Shown here: piece by piece, positions 10,468 through 20,297 of the stretch | How positions within the stretch are numbered: position 1 is the stretch's first letter | How the letters are laid out: each line of letters opens with the position of its first letter | The notes under the pieces: model-generated | Seen by the model: the letters and a program-made list of their open reading frames with translations, nothing else | Told to the model about the DNA's origin: nothing | The model's database searches: none | Translations under genes and position numbers: made by a program | Assembly (NCBI GenBank): GCA_047967505.1 | Contig: CM106540.1 | Direction: 5' to 3' (one strand) | DNA from: Dipteris shenzhenensis | Taxonomy: Eukaryota; Polypodiophyta; Polypodiopsida; Gleicheniales | Length of the DNA: 64,000 bases

Positions 10468-11298
10468 ATGGCTACTTTATATAATCTTGAGAAGTTCAAT
10501 GGAAAGGGGTTTCATACATGGCAAATGAAGGTAAAATTTGCATTAATGCGGGAGAACTTATGGGGACTTGTCAAACCTACTCCTACCGCTTCTTCTACGG
10601 CCTCAAATGCTGGAGAATCTTCAGCTCCGACACGACCGGCAAGGGATCCAGCAAGAGAAGAAAAAGCATATGGTATAATTGCTTTAGCTTTGGGTGATGA
10701 TTACATACATCATATATCTGACTTGGAGTCTCCATCGGAAGCATGGCAGAAGCTAGATTTGATTTTTGGTGCAAGCTCTCATATTTCTAAACTATCACTT
10801 AAAATCTCTTTCTTTGAATTAAAGATGGCAAGTGATACTACTTTAGCTGCCCATGTCAACTATATGCGGAGTCTTATGACTCAGTTAGCTTCTATTAACT
10901 CTCCTATCACCCCTGATGATGCTATGGCAGTACTACTTAAGAGTATGCCTGAAAGCTTTGATCACATTGTAAGCACTTTGAAGAATCTTCCCAATCCAAA
11001 CCTTGAAGGAATTATCTCAGCTCTCCAAGAAGAAGAAAGACATATGGAGTTAAGGAAAGGCAATGACACTGCTTATGTTATGAAATTCCAGAAGGGCAAG
11101 TATTCTCCTTGCAATCACTGTGGAAAGACAAATCACCTTTCAAAGGACTGCTTCAAAGTTAATCCATTTAAGCACTGTGGCAAAAACAACCATAGTGAGA
11201 AGTTCTGCAGAGACAAAGCAAAGACAGAAAATGCAAATCTACTTACAGTCAATTTGCCTCCACAAGATGAGGCATCCCATGAAGATTATGCATTTTAA
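10468..11298 (+). CDS. Gag polyprotein of element B
   Basis: A continuous frame; I prefer the ATG at 10468 (MATLYNLEKFNGKGFHTWQM) because the homologous C and D proteins begin at the matching place, although the frame is open from 10396. It has a UBN2-like Gag region with FALMRENLWGLVKP, LGDDYIHHISDLE, LIFGASSHISKLSLKISFFE, MRSLMTQLASINSPITPDDA and ISALQEEERHME. Zinc knuckle 1 is intact (CNHCGKTNHLSKDC). The second has lost its first Cys (FKHCGKNNHSEKFC). No downstream pol follows; the stop is close to the 3' UTR. Confidence 0.92.
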   Translation: MATLYNLEKFNGKGFHTWQMKVKFALMRENLWGLVKPTPTASSTASNAGESSAPTRPARDPAREEKAYGIIALALGDDYIHHISDLESPSEAWQKLDLIFGASSHISKLSLKISFFELKMASDTTLAAHVNYMRSLMTQLASINSPITPDDAMAVLLKSMPESFDHIVSTLKNLPNPNLEGIISALQEEERHMELRKGNDTAYVMKFQKGKYSPCNHCGKTNHLSKDCFKVNPFKHCGKNNHSEKFCRDKAKTENANLLTVNLPPQDEASHEDYAF

Positions 11299-11673
11299 AT
11301 CATCTCTATGTATGCTCCAGATCTCTCTTTTTGTGTCAAGGTACTCAGCCTGGATAGTCCTCCAAAATGAATGAAAATAAACTATTGTGTTGTGTGTGTT
11401 TTGTAAACACCTCTGGTCACCTTATGATGTAGGCCATGTGTATGTTTTGTTCCATGGTACCTCTTGCAAACATTGTGTGCATGTACATGCAGGGGAGATA
11501 ACCATTGGAAGGTCTGTTTGTATCCCTTTCTGTTTACCTTACACCCAAGGAAACCCTTGCTAGCATGAGAACCTAGCCATAGATTTATTCTTGACCACCA
11601 TGAGATGGCATGAGAAACTATGAGACTAGATGTATCCTTGACATAGCCTGAGGCATTCCCTTGAGGGGGGGTT
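11299..11673 (+). other. 3' UTR and polypurine tract of element B
   Basis: Non-coding tail homologous to that of C (16350-16717) and, in part, D. It ends CCCTTGAGGGGGGG just before the LTR, the expected polypurine tract. Confidence 0.8.
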
Positions 11674-11962
11674 TGTTGGGATATCTCAAGGTGTATGCCT
11701 CAGGCACACCTTATGTTTCTATGTGTGAGTGCTAGAGGCACAGTTAGGTGCCCACAAGCACAGTTAGGTGGTGGAAAAGCCACATAGGACGATTGAGTGA
11801 ATCTAGGAGCAGATTGAGGAGATGATTGTGGAGCTTTGAGGTCATCAGTGATGTCAGTGACCTTGTATGAGGTGCCTACTTAAGGACCTCTTTCTTCTTC
11901 ATTCTATATGCAAGTATTCTGATTTTGTGTCAACTCTACTCTCTCCTTTCAGTGTTCCAACA
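11674..11962 (+). repeat. 3' LTR of element B
   Basis: 289 bp, TGTTGGGATATC to GTTCCAACA, followed by TSD CATTT at 11963-11967. Confidence 0.95.
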
Positions 11963-12608
11963 CATTTGAGTAGAAGACAGTTTCTTTTGAAGTTCCTGCT
12001 GAAGAAGATGCACCACCATTTCTCTGCTCTTCAGAAATTAGAAGAGCAATCAACTCCTCAAAATCAAGAAATTTTTCACGGATGGCAATGGATGTCCGGA
12101 ACTGTGCATAATCCTTTCCTAGACCACCATTCAAGGTCACAGAAACTAAATCGTCATCATCCACTGGCGACCCAATGGAAGCAAGTGCATCCACAATTTT
12201 CTTCACCTTCATGTGGGAGTCGTTTATGCTCAAATTTTCTCTCTGCACATTGTGCAACTCCTGTTTGAGCTGCATTTTCCTGGCTTGTGTATTTGTGCTG
12301 TACATTTTTGCCAAAGTATCCCATGCCTCCTTTGGCATACTTGCATCCTGAATATGCACAATCATGGAGTCCGAAATACTGATAGACATCCAGTACATAA
12401 CTTTCCTGGCTCTCTCGTGCCATCCTTTAAATGCATGCATTTCCTGTTGACTGGGAACATTAGGAAGAACAGGTTCTTCTTCATTTCCTATAATGAACTC
12501 CCAATAGCCTTTTCCCATAAGGAAATTCGTCATTCTAAACTTCCATGCCCGGAAGTTATTCTTGTCAAGCTTTTCAGTGACAATCTGTGAAAGAGAATCA
12601 GATGCCAT
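11963..12608 (-). pseudogene. Copia A gag N-terminal part
   Basis: A minus-strand frame from the ATG at 12608 (MASDSLSQIVTEKLDKNNFR) through KFRMTNFLMGKGYWEFIIG, AFKGWHERARKVMYWMSISI, DASMPKEAWDTLAKMYSTNT, QARKMQLKQELHNVQRENL and FEELIALLISEEQRNGG. This is a UBN2_2-type copia Gag. It is open to the B insertion site and continues at 9324 in A's minus-strand order. It belongs to a different Gag lineage from elements B, C and D. Confidence 0.9.
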
Positions 12609-13091
12609 TACCGAGCACTGCAAAATATTCTGTCACTGCAAAAAAAACACAGCTTTTGCCTCACACGGGCAGATCTGCAAAACTGCCGAAAGTGGTATTT
12701 CACCACACAGTTACTTCCTAGTGATGATTTTGCATCAACAGGCAATAAGCATGAATCTGCAACTCCCAATGTCTCTGTGCACAGGCATACGATGCAATTT
12801 CTGCGGCAACTTTTCACCGACCTGCAGAACAGTGGTCGCACAGCAAAAACAGGGCCTTTTTCTGAGTGCCTACGGAGAACTTCCGCCTCCAAAACGGGCC
12901 CCGAAACAACATATAATGCCCTCTCGCCACACCGCGAAGGGTGTCTCAATATGAGACAGTGCACTCTTGCACTTCCGGCTGTGCTACCTGCAGAGATTTG
13001 CTCCCAGACTCGAAAAAGGAAAGCAACACTGGTCCTCTTACTAGGACACTGCGAACTTGGTTTGCTTTCTTGAGCTCCTTACCACAAACAA
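12609..13091 (-). other. Leader (5' UTR) of copia A
   Basis: About 480 bp between the PBS and gag ATG on the minus strand. The same leader occurs in element F at 49850-50387. Frames on either strand here are short and lack motifs. Confidence 0.7.
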
Positions 13092-13104
13092 GGCTCTGAT
13101 ACCA
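13092..13104 (-). promoter_or_regulatory. Primer-binding site of copia A
   Basis: The minus strand reads TGGTATCAGAGCC directly after the 5' LTR, complementary to initiator Met tRNA. Confidence 0.93.
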
Positions 13105-13457
13105 TGTGAAGATAGTGGGAGAGAGGGAAGGAGTCTCACTTGAGGCTTTCTCACAATCACAATGGGGGAATATACACAAAGGTGGAGGCTGAAAACACTT
13201 TTTCCTCTTCTTAGTTGTGAAAGCCAAAAGAACTCTAGTACAAAGAAATAGAAGAACCCTATATGTGGGTCTCAAACCAAACTCAACTAACTAAGGTGGC
13301 ATACTAACTGAGCCACGAACTAGTGTAGATAAGGATAGCTGTCATCCAGCTATTATTCGTGGGCGGTGTACCAACCGCATCTCCGGCTAACAAGTCGGTG
13401 ACATAAGTACACAACGGTCACCCTGGCATATCGCGAGTGGAGCTCGATATCTCAACA
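13105..13457 (-). repeat. 5' LTR of copia A
   Basis: 353 bp, a near-identical partner of 5352-5704, followed by TSD AATAC at 13458-13462. Confidence 0.95.
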
Positions 13458-13462
13458 AATAC

Positions 13463-13684
13463 AACTCTGTGGGTGACCATGACCTAGCATTTTGTTGGAT
13501 TTAGGGAGATACCAAACTCCCTGCATTTGATTAGTACTGCTTCAAGACATTTGAAGTGGTCTTTTTTGTTTGAATGGATGCACAAATCATCCAAGAACAT
13601 GTGTAAAAACTTATTTAGAAATGACTTGAAAGTTGTGAACATGACTCGCTAGAATGTGGCCAGGGCATTACAAAGGCCGAATGT
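13463..13684 (-). pseudogene. Ty3/gypsy element 1 pol fragment, right of copia A
   Basis: The continuation of the pol fragment interrupted at 5351. It encodes the RT palm region, including the segment preceding the FLDD-type catalytic motif in gypsy element 2. It aligns almost base for base with 24837-25060. The homology stops at about 13684, where a telomere-like repeat begins. Confidence 0.85.
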
Positions 13685-13830
13685 CAAACCTCTTTCTAAA
13701 CCTCGGAACCTCTCTCTAAACCTTGGAACGTCCTTCTAACCCTTGAACCTCTTCTAAACTTTAGAACCTCTTTCTAAACCCTGAAACCTCTCTCTAACCC
13801 TTAAACTCCTCCTAAACCCTTTAACCCCCA
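13685..13830. repeat. Degenerate repeat with CTAAACC cores
   Basis: Roughly eight imperfect units of 18-20 bp of the type CTCTTTCTAAACCCTGGAAC. The CTAAACC/CTAAACCCT core resembles the plant telomere repeat CCCTAAA, but spacing and sequence are too irregular for a true interstitial telomere. A similar CCCTAAACCC stretch lies near 4558-4590, at the other edge of the gypsy 1 fragment. Confidence 0.65.
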
Positions 13831-14452
13831 ATGAAGGTGAAATCCTTCATTACCTCAACCATGATGATGCATGTTCCTTTCACACATGCATGCACTATGT
13901 TTGCTTACCACACGTAAGCCTACATCTCTCACCAGAATATGACTTGAGGTCTTAAGCTACATGTATACTACAAACGACAACCTCGATATATCTGTAGGTG
14001 ACAAAAAGCCTTGGAACCCTGCATATTGAGAATACCCTGCTCTTCCTATAGAAGCGGTGGGAAAGAGTCAACCTTGCATGGGGAACCACTCAATCATTCC
14101 CCAAAAGGATGGAGTTGGCACTCCTACTGATGTGTTCTTGATATTTTTCTTGCACTTCCCTTATCAGGCCCTTATCGTTCCCCTAGCCATCCTTGGCATT
14201 GCACTTTATTGCATGGTGGAATACTTCTAATTGCCCATGGTATTGTGAACTTCAATCTCCACCACCTTCTCCAAAGATATATCAACCATCGTGGGCTCCA
14301 TTTCCACTTGTTTTGTTGCACTTTAAAAGTTGAGTTGTCTTGCTCCTTGCTTGTGACGTTGGTTTGTTGCCACAAATTCTGGCCTATGAGTGGCATTTTC
14401 CTCCTTTGTTGTCACCTTATTGATGCTTTTATGCTTATGAGCCACTGTTATG
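13831..14452. other. No recognisable gene; target of element C
   Basis: Unassigned sequence without polymerase or host motifs. It continues beyond element C at 17010. Short frames on both strands have no support. Confidence 0.4.
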
Positions 14453-14739
14453 TGTTGGGATATCTCAAGGTGTATGCCTCAGGCACACCTTGGTTTCTAT
14501 GTGTGAGTGCTAGAGGCACAGTTAGGTGGCCATAAGCATAGTTAGGTGGTGGTAAGCCACATAGGATGATTGAGACAATCTAGGAGTAGATTGAGGAGAT
14601 GATTGTGGAGCTCTGAAGTCATCAGTGATGTCAGTGAGCATGTAAGAGGTGCCTACATAAGGACCTCACTCTTCTTCATTCTATATGCAAGTATTCTGAA
14701 TTTGTATCCACTCTACTCTTTCCTTTCAGTTTACCAACA
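14453..14739 (+). repeat. 5' LTR of element C
   Basis: TGTTGGGATATCTCAAGG to TCAGTTTACCAACA, 287 bp, preceded by TTATG and followed directly by the PBS. Confidence 0.95.
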
Positions 14740-15506
14740 TGGTATCAGAGCCATTTGATCCCCCTTGATCCCATTTCTGCCACATCATCTTCTTCTTCTC
14801 CATCTTCTTCTTCACCATCTCTTCCTCTTCTTCCCAAATCTTGCTTAAGCCTGTTCTCCTCTGTTTCTCTACGATTCTCCATGCCCTTCCTGCTAGAGAT
14901 ACACCTCAAAGGGGCGAACCCCTGGCTGCAAGGAATTGAAGAATCACTACCTCTCGTCGCCATTTCACGCAGATCGTCGACTCTTCCTCCTGCATTTTCT
15001 CTGAGACTGCTCCATGCTTCTCTAATTCCTTTCAGAGGGAGCTTCTCCATACCTTGAGCTATCCTATGCTGAAATTTGAGCAGCAATGGCTGCATACTCA
15101 AGCTGAAAATAGAGAAAAACTAGTCAAAAATGGAGAGGCAAGCTATGGCGCCCTGACGCGAATTTGCACCCCTTCTCCTCAGTGGATCTTTTGTGGTATA
15201 TAAGCTTTCTTTTGCCTCAAAAACCCCCTTTTTCTTTGCTCTGGAGAGTGAGATTCAAGCCCTCCAAGTTCAATCTTTTGATTTTGACAATTTTGACAAG
15301 TTTTTGAAAGTGATGCTACATAAGATGCTACTCTAGCATTTCTGAGTTTTTGAAGTTTTCAATGATATCACTGTGGCTTCAGCTTTGCTTTGAGTTGCTA
15401 TACCTGGTTTTGATTGGAAAGCTTTCATTTTAGCCACCTCTATGAAGCATGTAAGAAAAAGCATCATTGATTGAATTTTGGTCACTAGCCTGGGTTAGAC
15501 CCTCTC

Positions 15507-16349
15507 ATGGCTACCATATTGAATATAGATAAGTTCAATGGAAAGGGCTTCCACACATAGCAGATGAAGGTGAAATTTGCATTGATGAGGGAAAACCTCT
15601 GGGGACTTGTCAAACCGACTTCAACTTCTTCTTCTACAGCCTCCAATGCTGGAGAATCCTCATCTCCGACACTCCCAGCAAGGGCTCCCGCTAGAGAGGA
15701 GAAAGCATATGGTATCATTGCTCTTGCTTTAGGAGATGATTATATTCATCACATCTCTGACTTAGAGTCTCCTTCAGAAGCTTGGTAGAAGCTTGACATG
15801 ATTTTTGGTGCTAGCTCTCACATCTCAAAATTATCACTTAAAATCTCTTTCTTTGAATTGAAGATGGTTAGTGGCACTCCTTTGGCAGACCATGTCAATT
15901 ACATGCGGAGTCTTATGACTCAACTTGCTTCTATCAACTCTCCTATCACTACAGATGATGCTATGGCAATGTTGCTTAAGAGTATGCCTGAAGATTATGA
16001 TCATATTGTTACCACTTCAAAAAATCTTCTTAATCCTAATCTTGAAGGTGTTATCTCTGCTCTCCAAGAAGAAGAAAGGCACATGGAGCTCAGGAAAGGC
16101 AATGACATAGCTTATGCCATAAAAATCCAAAAGGGCAAGTTTTCACCTTGCAATCATTATGGGAAGACAAATCACCTTTCAAAGGACTGCTTCAAAATCA
16201 ATCCATGCAAACACTGTGGCAAAAACAATCATGATGAGAAGTTTTGCAGAGCCAAAAAGGAAGCAACTTCAAAGACAGAAAATGCCAATCTACTTTCAGT
16301 TGATGTGCCTCCACAAGATGAGGCATCCTTTGAAGATTATGCATTTTAA
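15507..16349 (+). pseudogene. Gag of element C with two premature stops
   Basis: The frame from the ATG at 15507 parallels B gag but carries TAG at 15558-15560 (Trp of HTWQM) and TAG at 15786-15788 (Gln of EAWQK). The rest is open: FALMRENLWGLVKP, LGDDYIHHISDLES, KLSLKISFFELKM, ISALQEEERHMELRKG. Zinc knuckle 1 has lost its second Cys (CNHYGKTNHLSKDC), while knuckle 2 is intact (CKHCGKNNHDEKFC). This is the opposite of B. Both stops are explained by single G-to-A or C-to-T changes. Confidence 0.92.
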
Positions 16350-16717
16350 ATCATCTCTATGTATGCTCCAGATCTCTCTTTTTATGTTGAGTCAAGGTAC
16401 TCAGCCTGGATAGTCCTCCAAAATGAATGAAATAAACTATTGTGTTTTGTAAACACCTCTGGTCACCTTATGATGTAGGCCATGTGTATCTGTTTTGCTC
16501 CATGGTACCTCCTGCAGACATTGTGTGCATGTACATGCAGGGGAGATAACCATTGGAAGGTCTTTTGTATCCCTTTTTTTTACCTTACCCCCATGGGAAC
16601 CCTTGCTAGCTTGAGATCCTAGCCATTGATAGATCCATGACCACCATGAGATGGCATGAGACACCTTGTGCTAGCTGTATCCTTGACATAGTCTGAGGCA
16701 TTCCCTTGAGGGGGGTT

Positions 16718-17004
16718 TGTTGGGATATCTCAAGCTGTATGCCTCAGGCACACCTTGGTTTCTATGTGTGAGTGCTAGAGGCACAATTAGGTGCCCATAA
16801 GCATAGTTAGGTGGTGGTAAGCCACATAGGATGATTGAGAGAATCTAGGAGCAGATTGAGGAGATGATTGTGGAGCTCTGAAGTCATCAGTGATGTTAGT
16901 GAGCATGTAAGAGGTGCCTACATAAGGACCTCACTCTTCTTCATTCTATATGCAAGTATTCTGAATTTGTGTCCACTCTACTCTTTCCTTTCAGTTTACC
17001 AACA
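16718..17004 (+). repeat. 3' LTR of element C
   Basis: 287 bp, preceded by the polypurine tract CCCTTGAGGGGGG and followed by TSD TTATG. Confidence 0.95.
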
Positions 17005-17009
17005 TTATG

Positions 17010-19680
17010 TTGTCGCCCCTAAATTCAGGCTCTTGATGCATAGGAGTGCCACTTATGATGCCCTCCACCATTCTCAACGTTGCTGTAGGGGTTGGGCTTT
17101 TCCCTGACTAAGCTCACCTCACAAGGTTCTTTGCACTAGGGCTGGCACCATGGTACTTCCCTCCAATGAATGTGTGTCTCTTGGTGCTTTGCAACAATGC
17201 ATTGGCCAAGTCACTGACACACGCATTGTATGGATTCAATGTCCCCTTGAAGCCTTCGATGGCCAGCCAACTTGCATGTATAGGCTCCGCAAGATTTGTC
17301 ATGGTGGGCAGGTGCGATATGTCCTCCACATCCTATCAAGAATGTACAGTGAGTGGTTCCTTTGCAAAATTTGGTGGGAAAATAAAATTTTGTATTAGTG
17401 AATGGATCCTCACACCAACAAAGTGCTTCAGATGAAGTAGATATCGAACATGCCACCAGCTTAGCCAACAATCCATCACATCGATGTTCAAATCAAACAC
17501 CTTTCCTATGGCCCACCAAGCCTAGATATGCCTTTAGTGTGTGGTTGCATCCTCCTCTATCTATGAACATCTCCACATTTAGCGTAGGCATTTGTGCTCA
17601 TCTTGGAAGCTCTTATGCACATACTGGGAGGTGTGTATCTATAGGCTTTCCTCCCAATGGAAAAGGCAAGACCTCTCTCAGCCATGCATCAAGTTCACTG
17701 GTCCATTATTAAAGAATGTTCATACTTCCCTCCAATTCACACCAACCTCATCTACCATGAAGCCTTTAAAGCTCGTAGTGGGGTGCCCAGACTTCTCCAT
17801 GACATCATTTAGCTTCAACCAAAAAAGGATCTGAGCCTTCGTGTCCTCCTCTTTCATCTCACACATGGCAACAGTCATCAACTCTTGGATGTTGCATCAT
17901 ATAACTAAAGTTAGGCATAAGCATCATCCTTTCGGTGTAGGAGAGAATGTAGGAGTGCTAGCATTTGCCTTACCATGGATCATACATTTGAGCAACCATG
18001 GTTGTCCACCACCTGCATACACACTACACATGGTCAAAACAAATCCAACTATTTCATCAATCTCCACCACCAATGCAGCACATGCAGTTCACTAGATCTA
18101 CCCCCAAAGCAGGCCTTGTTGTCGACATCTTGAAGATAAAGCATATGCTTTCATCATCGACCGCTTGACCAAAGAACAGGCTCCCATGGAAAAATCTGTA
18201 AGCACATCTTTGCTTCATCTTCAAAAGTATGGACTCCATGCCTTCGTCACTTTCAGCACAAGCACCACGTACCATATGCTTGAACCTAAGCTAGGTTGTC
18301 CATTTGACTACATGTTATGTTGCTTCTAAGAATGCAAAGAAAACACATTTGCATGTACTTGCCATTGGATTGGACTTGTATGGTTTACTTGTGCCTTTGG
18401 ACAAGAGGATCCAACTCCTCAAGCATTGCCATCAACTCATTATCCGTTAGGGGAGATGCCTGGATCACAGATGAGGGCACTTGAGACTTTTTTTTTTGTG
18501 ACTACCATTTGTAGGTGTCTAGGACCTGCAGCACTAAAGTCCACCATCTCGTCGACCGTGCACCTAAGGTATTTTACATGGGCTCTACAGGTACCTCTTT
18601 GCACCTCCTGATTATGCATGCCCACATGGAAAAAGAGTCTTGTCATTTTGGGCCCTGCCATCATGTACTATGCCACACATTTGCATTGCTTCAAAAGAAT
18701 GGGGGACCTTTTACAAAAGAAATATGCCAAGGTTCCAAAGCTTGTAGCAGACTTTCCAACAGCCAAAATATTACTGTTCATTTTTCCTACACCAGACAAG
18801 AGAAGATTCTAATGTACAATCAAAGAGACATAGTCAATGTCCTTTAACTCAATTCCTCGGCAATGAGTGTGCTATGGACCAACCTATCCATGTAGTGTGG
18901 TTCGGTAACCGTTAATTGACTTGCCAGAGCAAAGGGGGTTTGTACACTCTAGTTCCCCCACACACCTACTATGACAAACTTTGCCAAGAAATGTCATTGT
19001 TGTCGACATTGGTTTCATCCAACAATGGTCACGCCATACTTTTTCTCCATGCCATCCATTACTTTCGCTCCATGTGGCATGAGCAGCAACTTAAATGCAA
19101 CATTCCTGTTGTATATTGTCTGATTCCATCAACTTCTCCATTGTGGTTGAATTGTGTAACAGTTGATGAAGCAGTTGATAACATCCCCAAAAGACTTGAT
19201 GTACGACGACATGCTAGTGAATGCTTGAGGACCCTCCATTGTGGCTATTGTATCATTGTCATCATCGATCAGTACCGTGCCATGTCCTCCTAATGGTTGT
19301 TCAACATGGCTTCATCGGCCTTGAGCTTGTGGGCTTCCTTGGTTATCTGTGACATCTATTGTGAGTGTAACTTGTGCAATGGCTACCTTCCCTCACACTC
19401 AGAATGATGGGTCCAACTTGCATGGTCTCTACCTCAAGTTGGCTGGGCTTTGGGTGAGATCTATTGTGGGTGGAGTGTGAGTAGGTGCTCTCTTTCCTCT
19501 CTCTAGCACATAGTCATGCGACAACTCTATGTTCGGCATGTACAGCTACCCCAATCCACTCACCTAAATGGCGTCCACTTGCGTAGTCTGCAAGCGGCCA
19601 TTTACATGTGTGATGGCCATCACACAAATGCCCTTGCCTATCATGGGGTCATCCTAACTTAGCACAATGGTTCCACCATT
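17010..19680. other. Decayed unrecognised region
   Basis: No confident gene. Short open stretches occur on both strands, for example minus 17114-17329 (IGGKYHGASPSAKNLVR) and plus 18916-19293 (YTLVPPHTYYDKLCQEMSL), but no family motif or consistent frame links them. It may be an old gypsy-type or CACTA-type element too mutated to read. The piece left of element C (to 14452) is the same sequence unit. Confidence 0.35.
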
Positions 19681-19785
19681 TGCATATCATATCATTGGCT
19701 TCAGTGAGAGGGAGTTCAAATAGATCCACACTTTGTTGAGGTTGCTAGAGCCTACACCGATTGGGTCAGCCATTTCAAGAGGGAT

Positions 19786-19788
<3 letters not shown>

Positions 19789-19824
<36 letters not shown>
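19789..19824. repeat. (AG)18 microsatellite
   Basis: An uninterrupted AG run followed shortly by a short CA run. Confidence 0.95.
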
Positions 19825-19826
<2 letters not shown>

Positions 19827-20297
19827 TCACACACACACATAGGTGTAAGATAGGGGGGAGAGAGATATGGACAAAGAGTGAGCGTATGGAGGAGGAGTTG
19901 AGAGAGAATGAGTGCTTGAGAAGATGGGGGGGGGGTAGGGGGTTTAGATGGTCTTTATATAGTTGATGTATGACTAATAGCATTTAATGATTATTTAATG
20001 CAAGAATAGGTGTAAGGGTGAAGATGTCATTTTTTGTAATTTGTTTGTTGTCAAATATTTCAAAAAACAGCTATATTGCCCACCTCCACCCCAAAAAGCA
20101 AAAAAAGCTTTTAAAACCCCCCAAAAAATGAGCATCTTGGCTCTTGGCATAGAAATCATAATTTTGCAATAATTAGAAAGTGTAGATGATTAGTGTGAAA
20201 GGCAAGCATGCCGTTAGAAAACCATGAAAACTAGTAACAATTATATAGAATTCCCATGGGTGCCAACTTTGCCCTTTTTTTGTTTTTTTTTTTTAAT

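Larger units (their letters stand above)
9325..11962 (+). mobile_element. Gag-only LTR element B, nested in copia A
   Basis: A 2638-bp element with 289-bp LTRs (2 differences by eye), TSD CATTT, Met-tRNA PBS at 9614-9626, a single gag ORF and a polypurine tract just before the 3' LTR. No protease, integrase or RT motif is present in any frame between the LTRs. This matches the plant class of non-autonomous elements called TR-GAG. It lies on the plus strand, opposite to its host element A, and is therefore younger than A's insertion. Confidence 0.95.
5352..13457 (-). mobile_element. Copia element A, complete but defective, minus orientation
   Basis: Ty1/copia-type LTR retrotransposon defined by 353-bp LTRs, 5-bp TSD AATAC, a Met-tRNA PBS and a polypurine tract. 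Internal order on the minus strand is gag, zinc knuckle, protease, integrase, RT, RNase H, as in copia. Removing insertion B (9325-11962) leaves about 5.5 kb. The coding region is dead: an inverted segment and a deletion in integrase, a 347-bp tandem duplication in the RT/RNase H region, and several in-frame stops. The LTRs differ at about 3 of 353 positions by eye, so insertion was fairly recent despite the damage. Confidence 0.95.
14453..17004 (+). mobile_element. Gag-only LTR element C, older relative of B
   Basis: A 2552-bp element with 287-bp LTRs, TSD TTATG (14448-14452 and 17005-17009), PBS TGGTATCAGAGCC at 14740-14752, and a gag with two stop codons. The LTR copies differ at about 7 positions, so this insertion is older than B. 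There is no pol. Layout and sequence match B closely across LTR, leader, gag and 3' UTR. Confidence 0.95.

Noticed and set aside
13685-13830. Interstitial telomere array
   Set aside because: Units are 18-20 bp and irregular; only the CTAAACC core resembles the telomere repeat.
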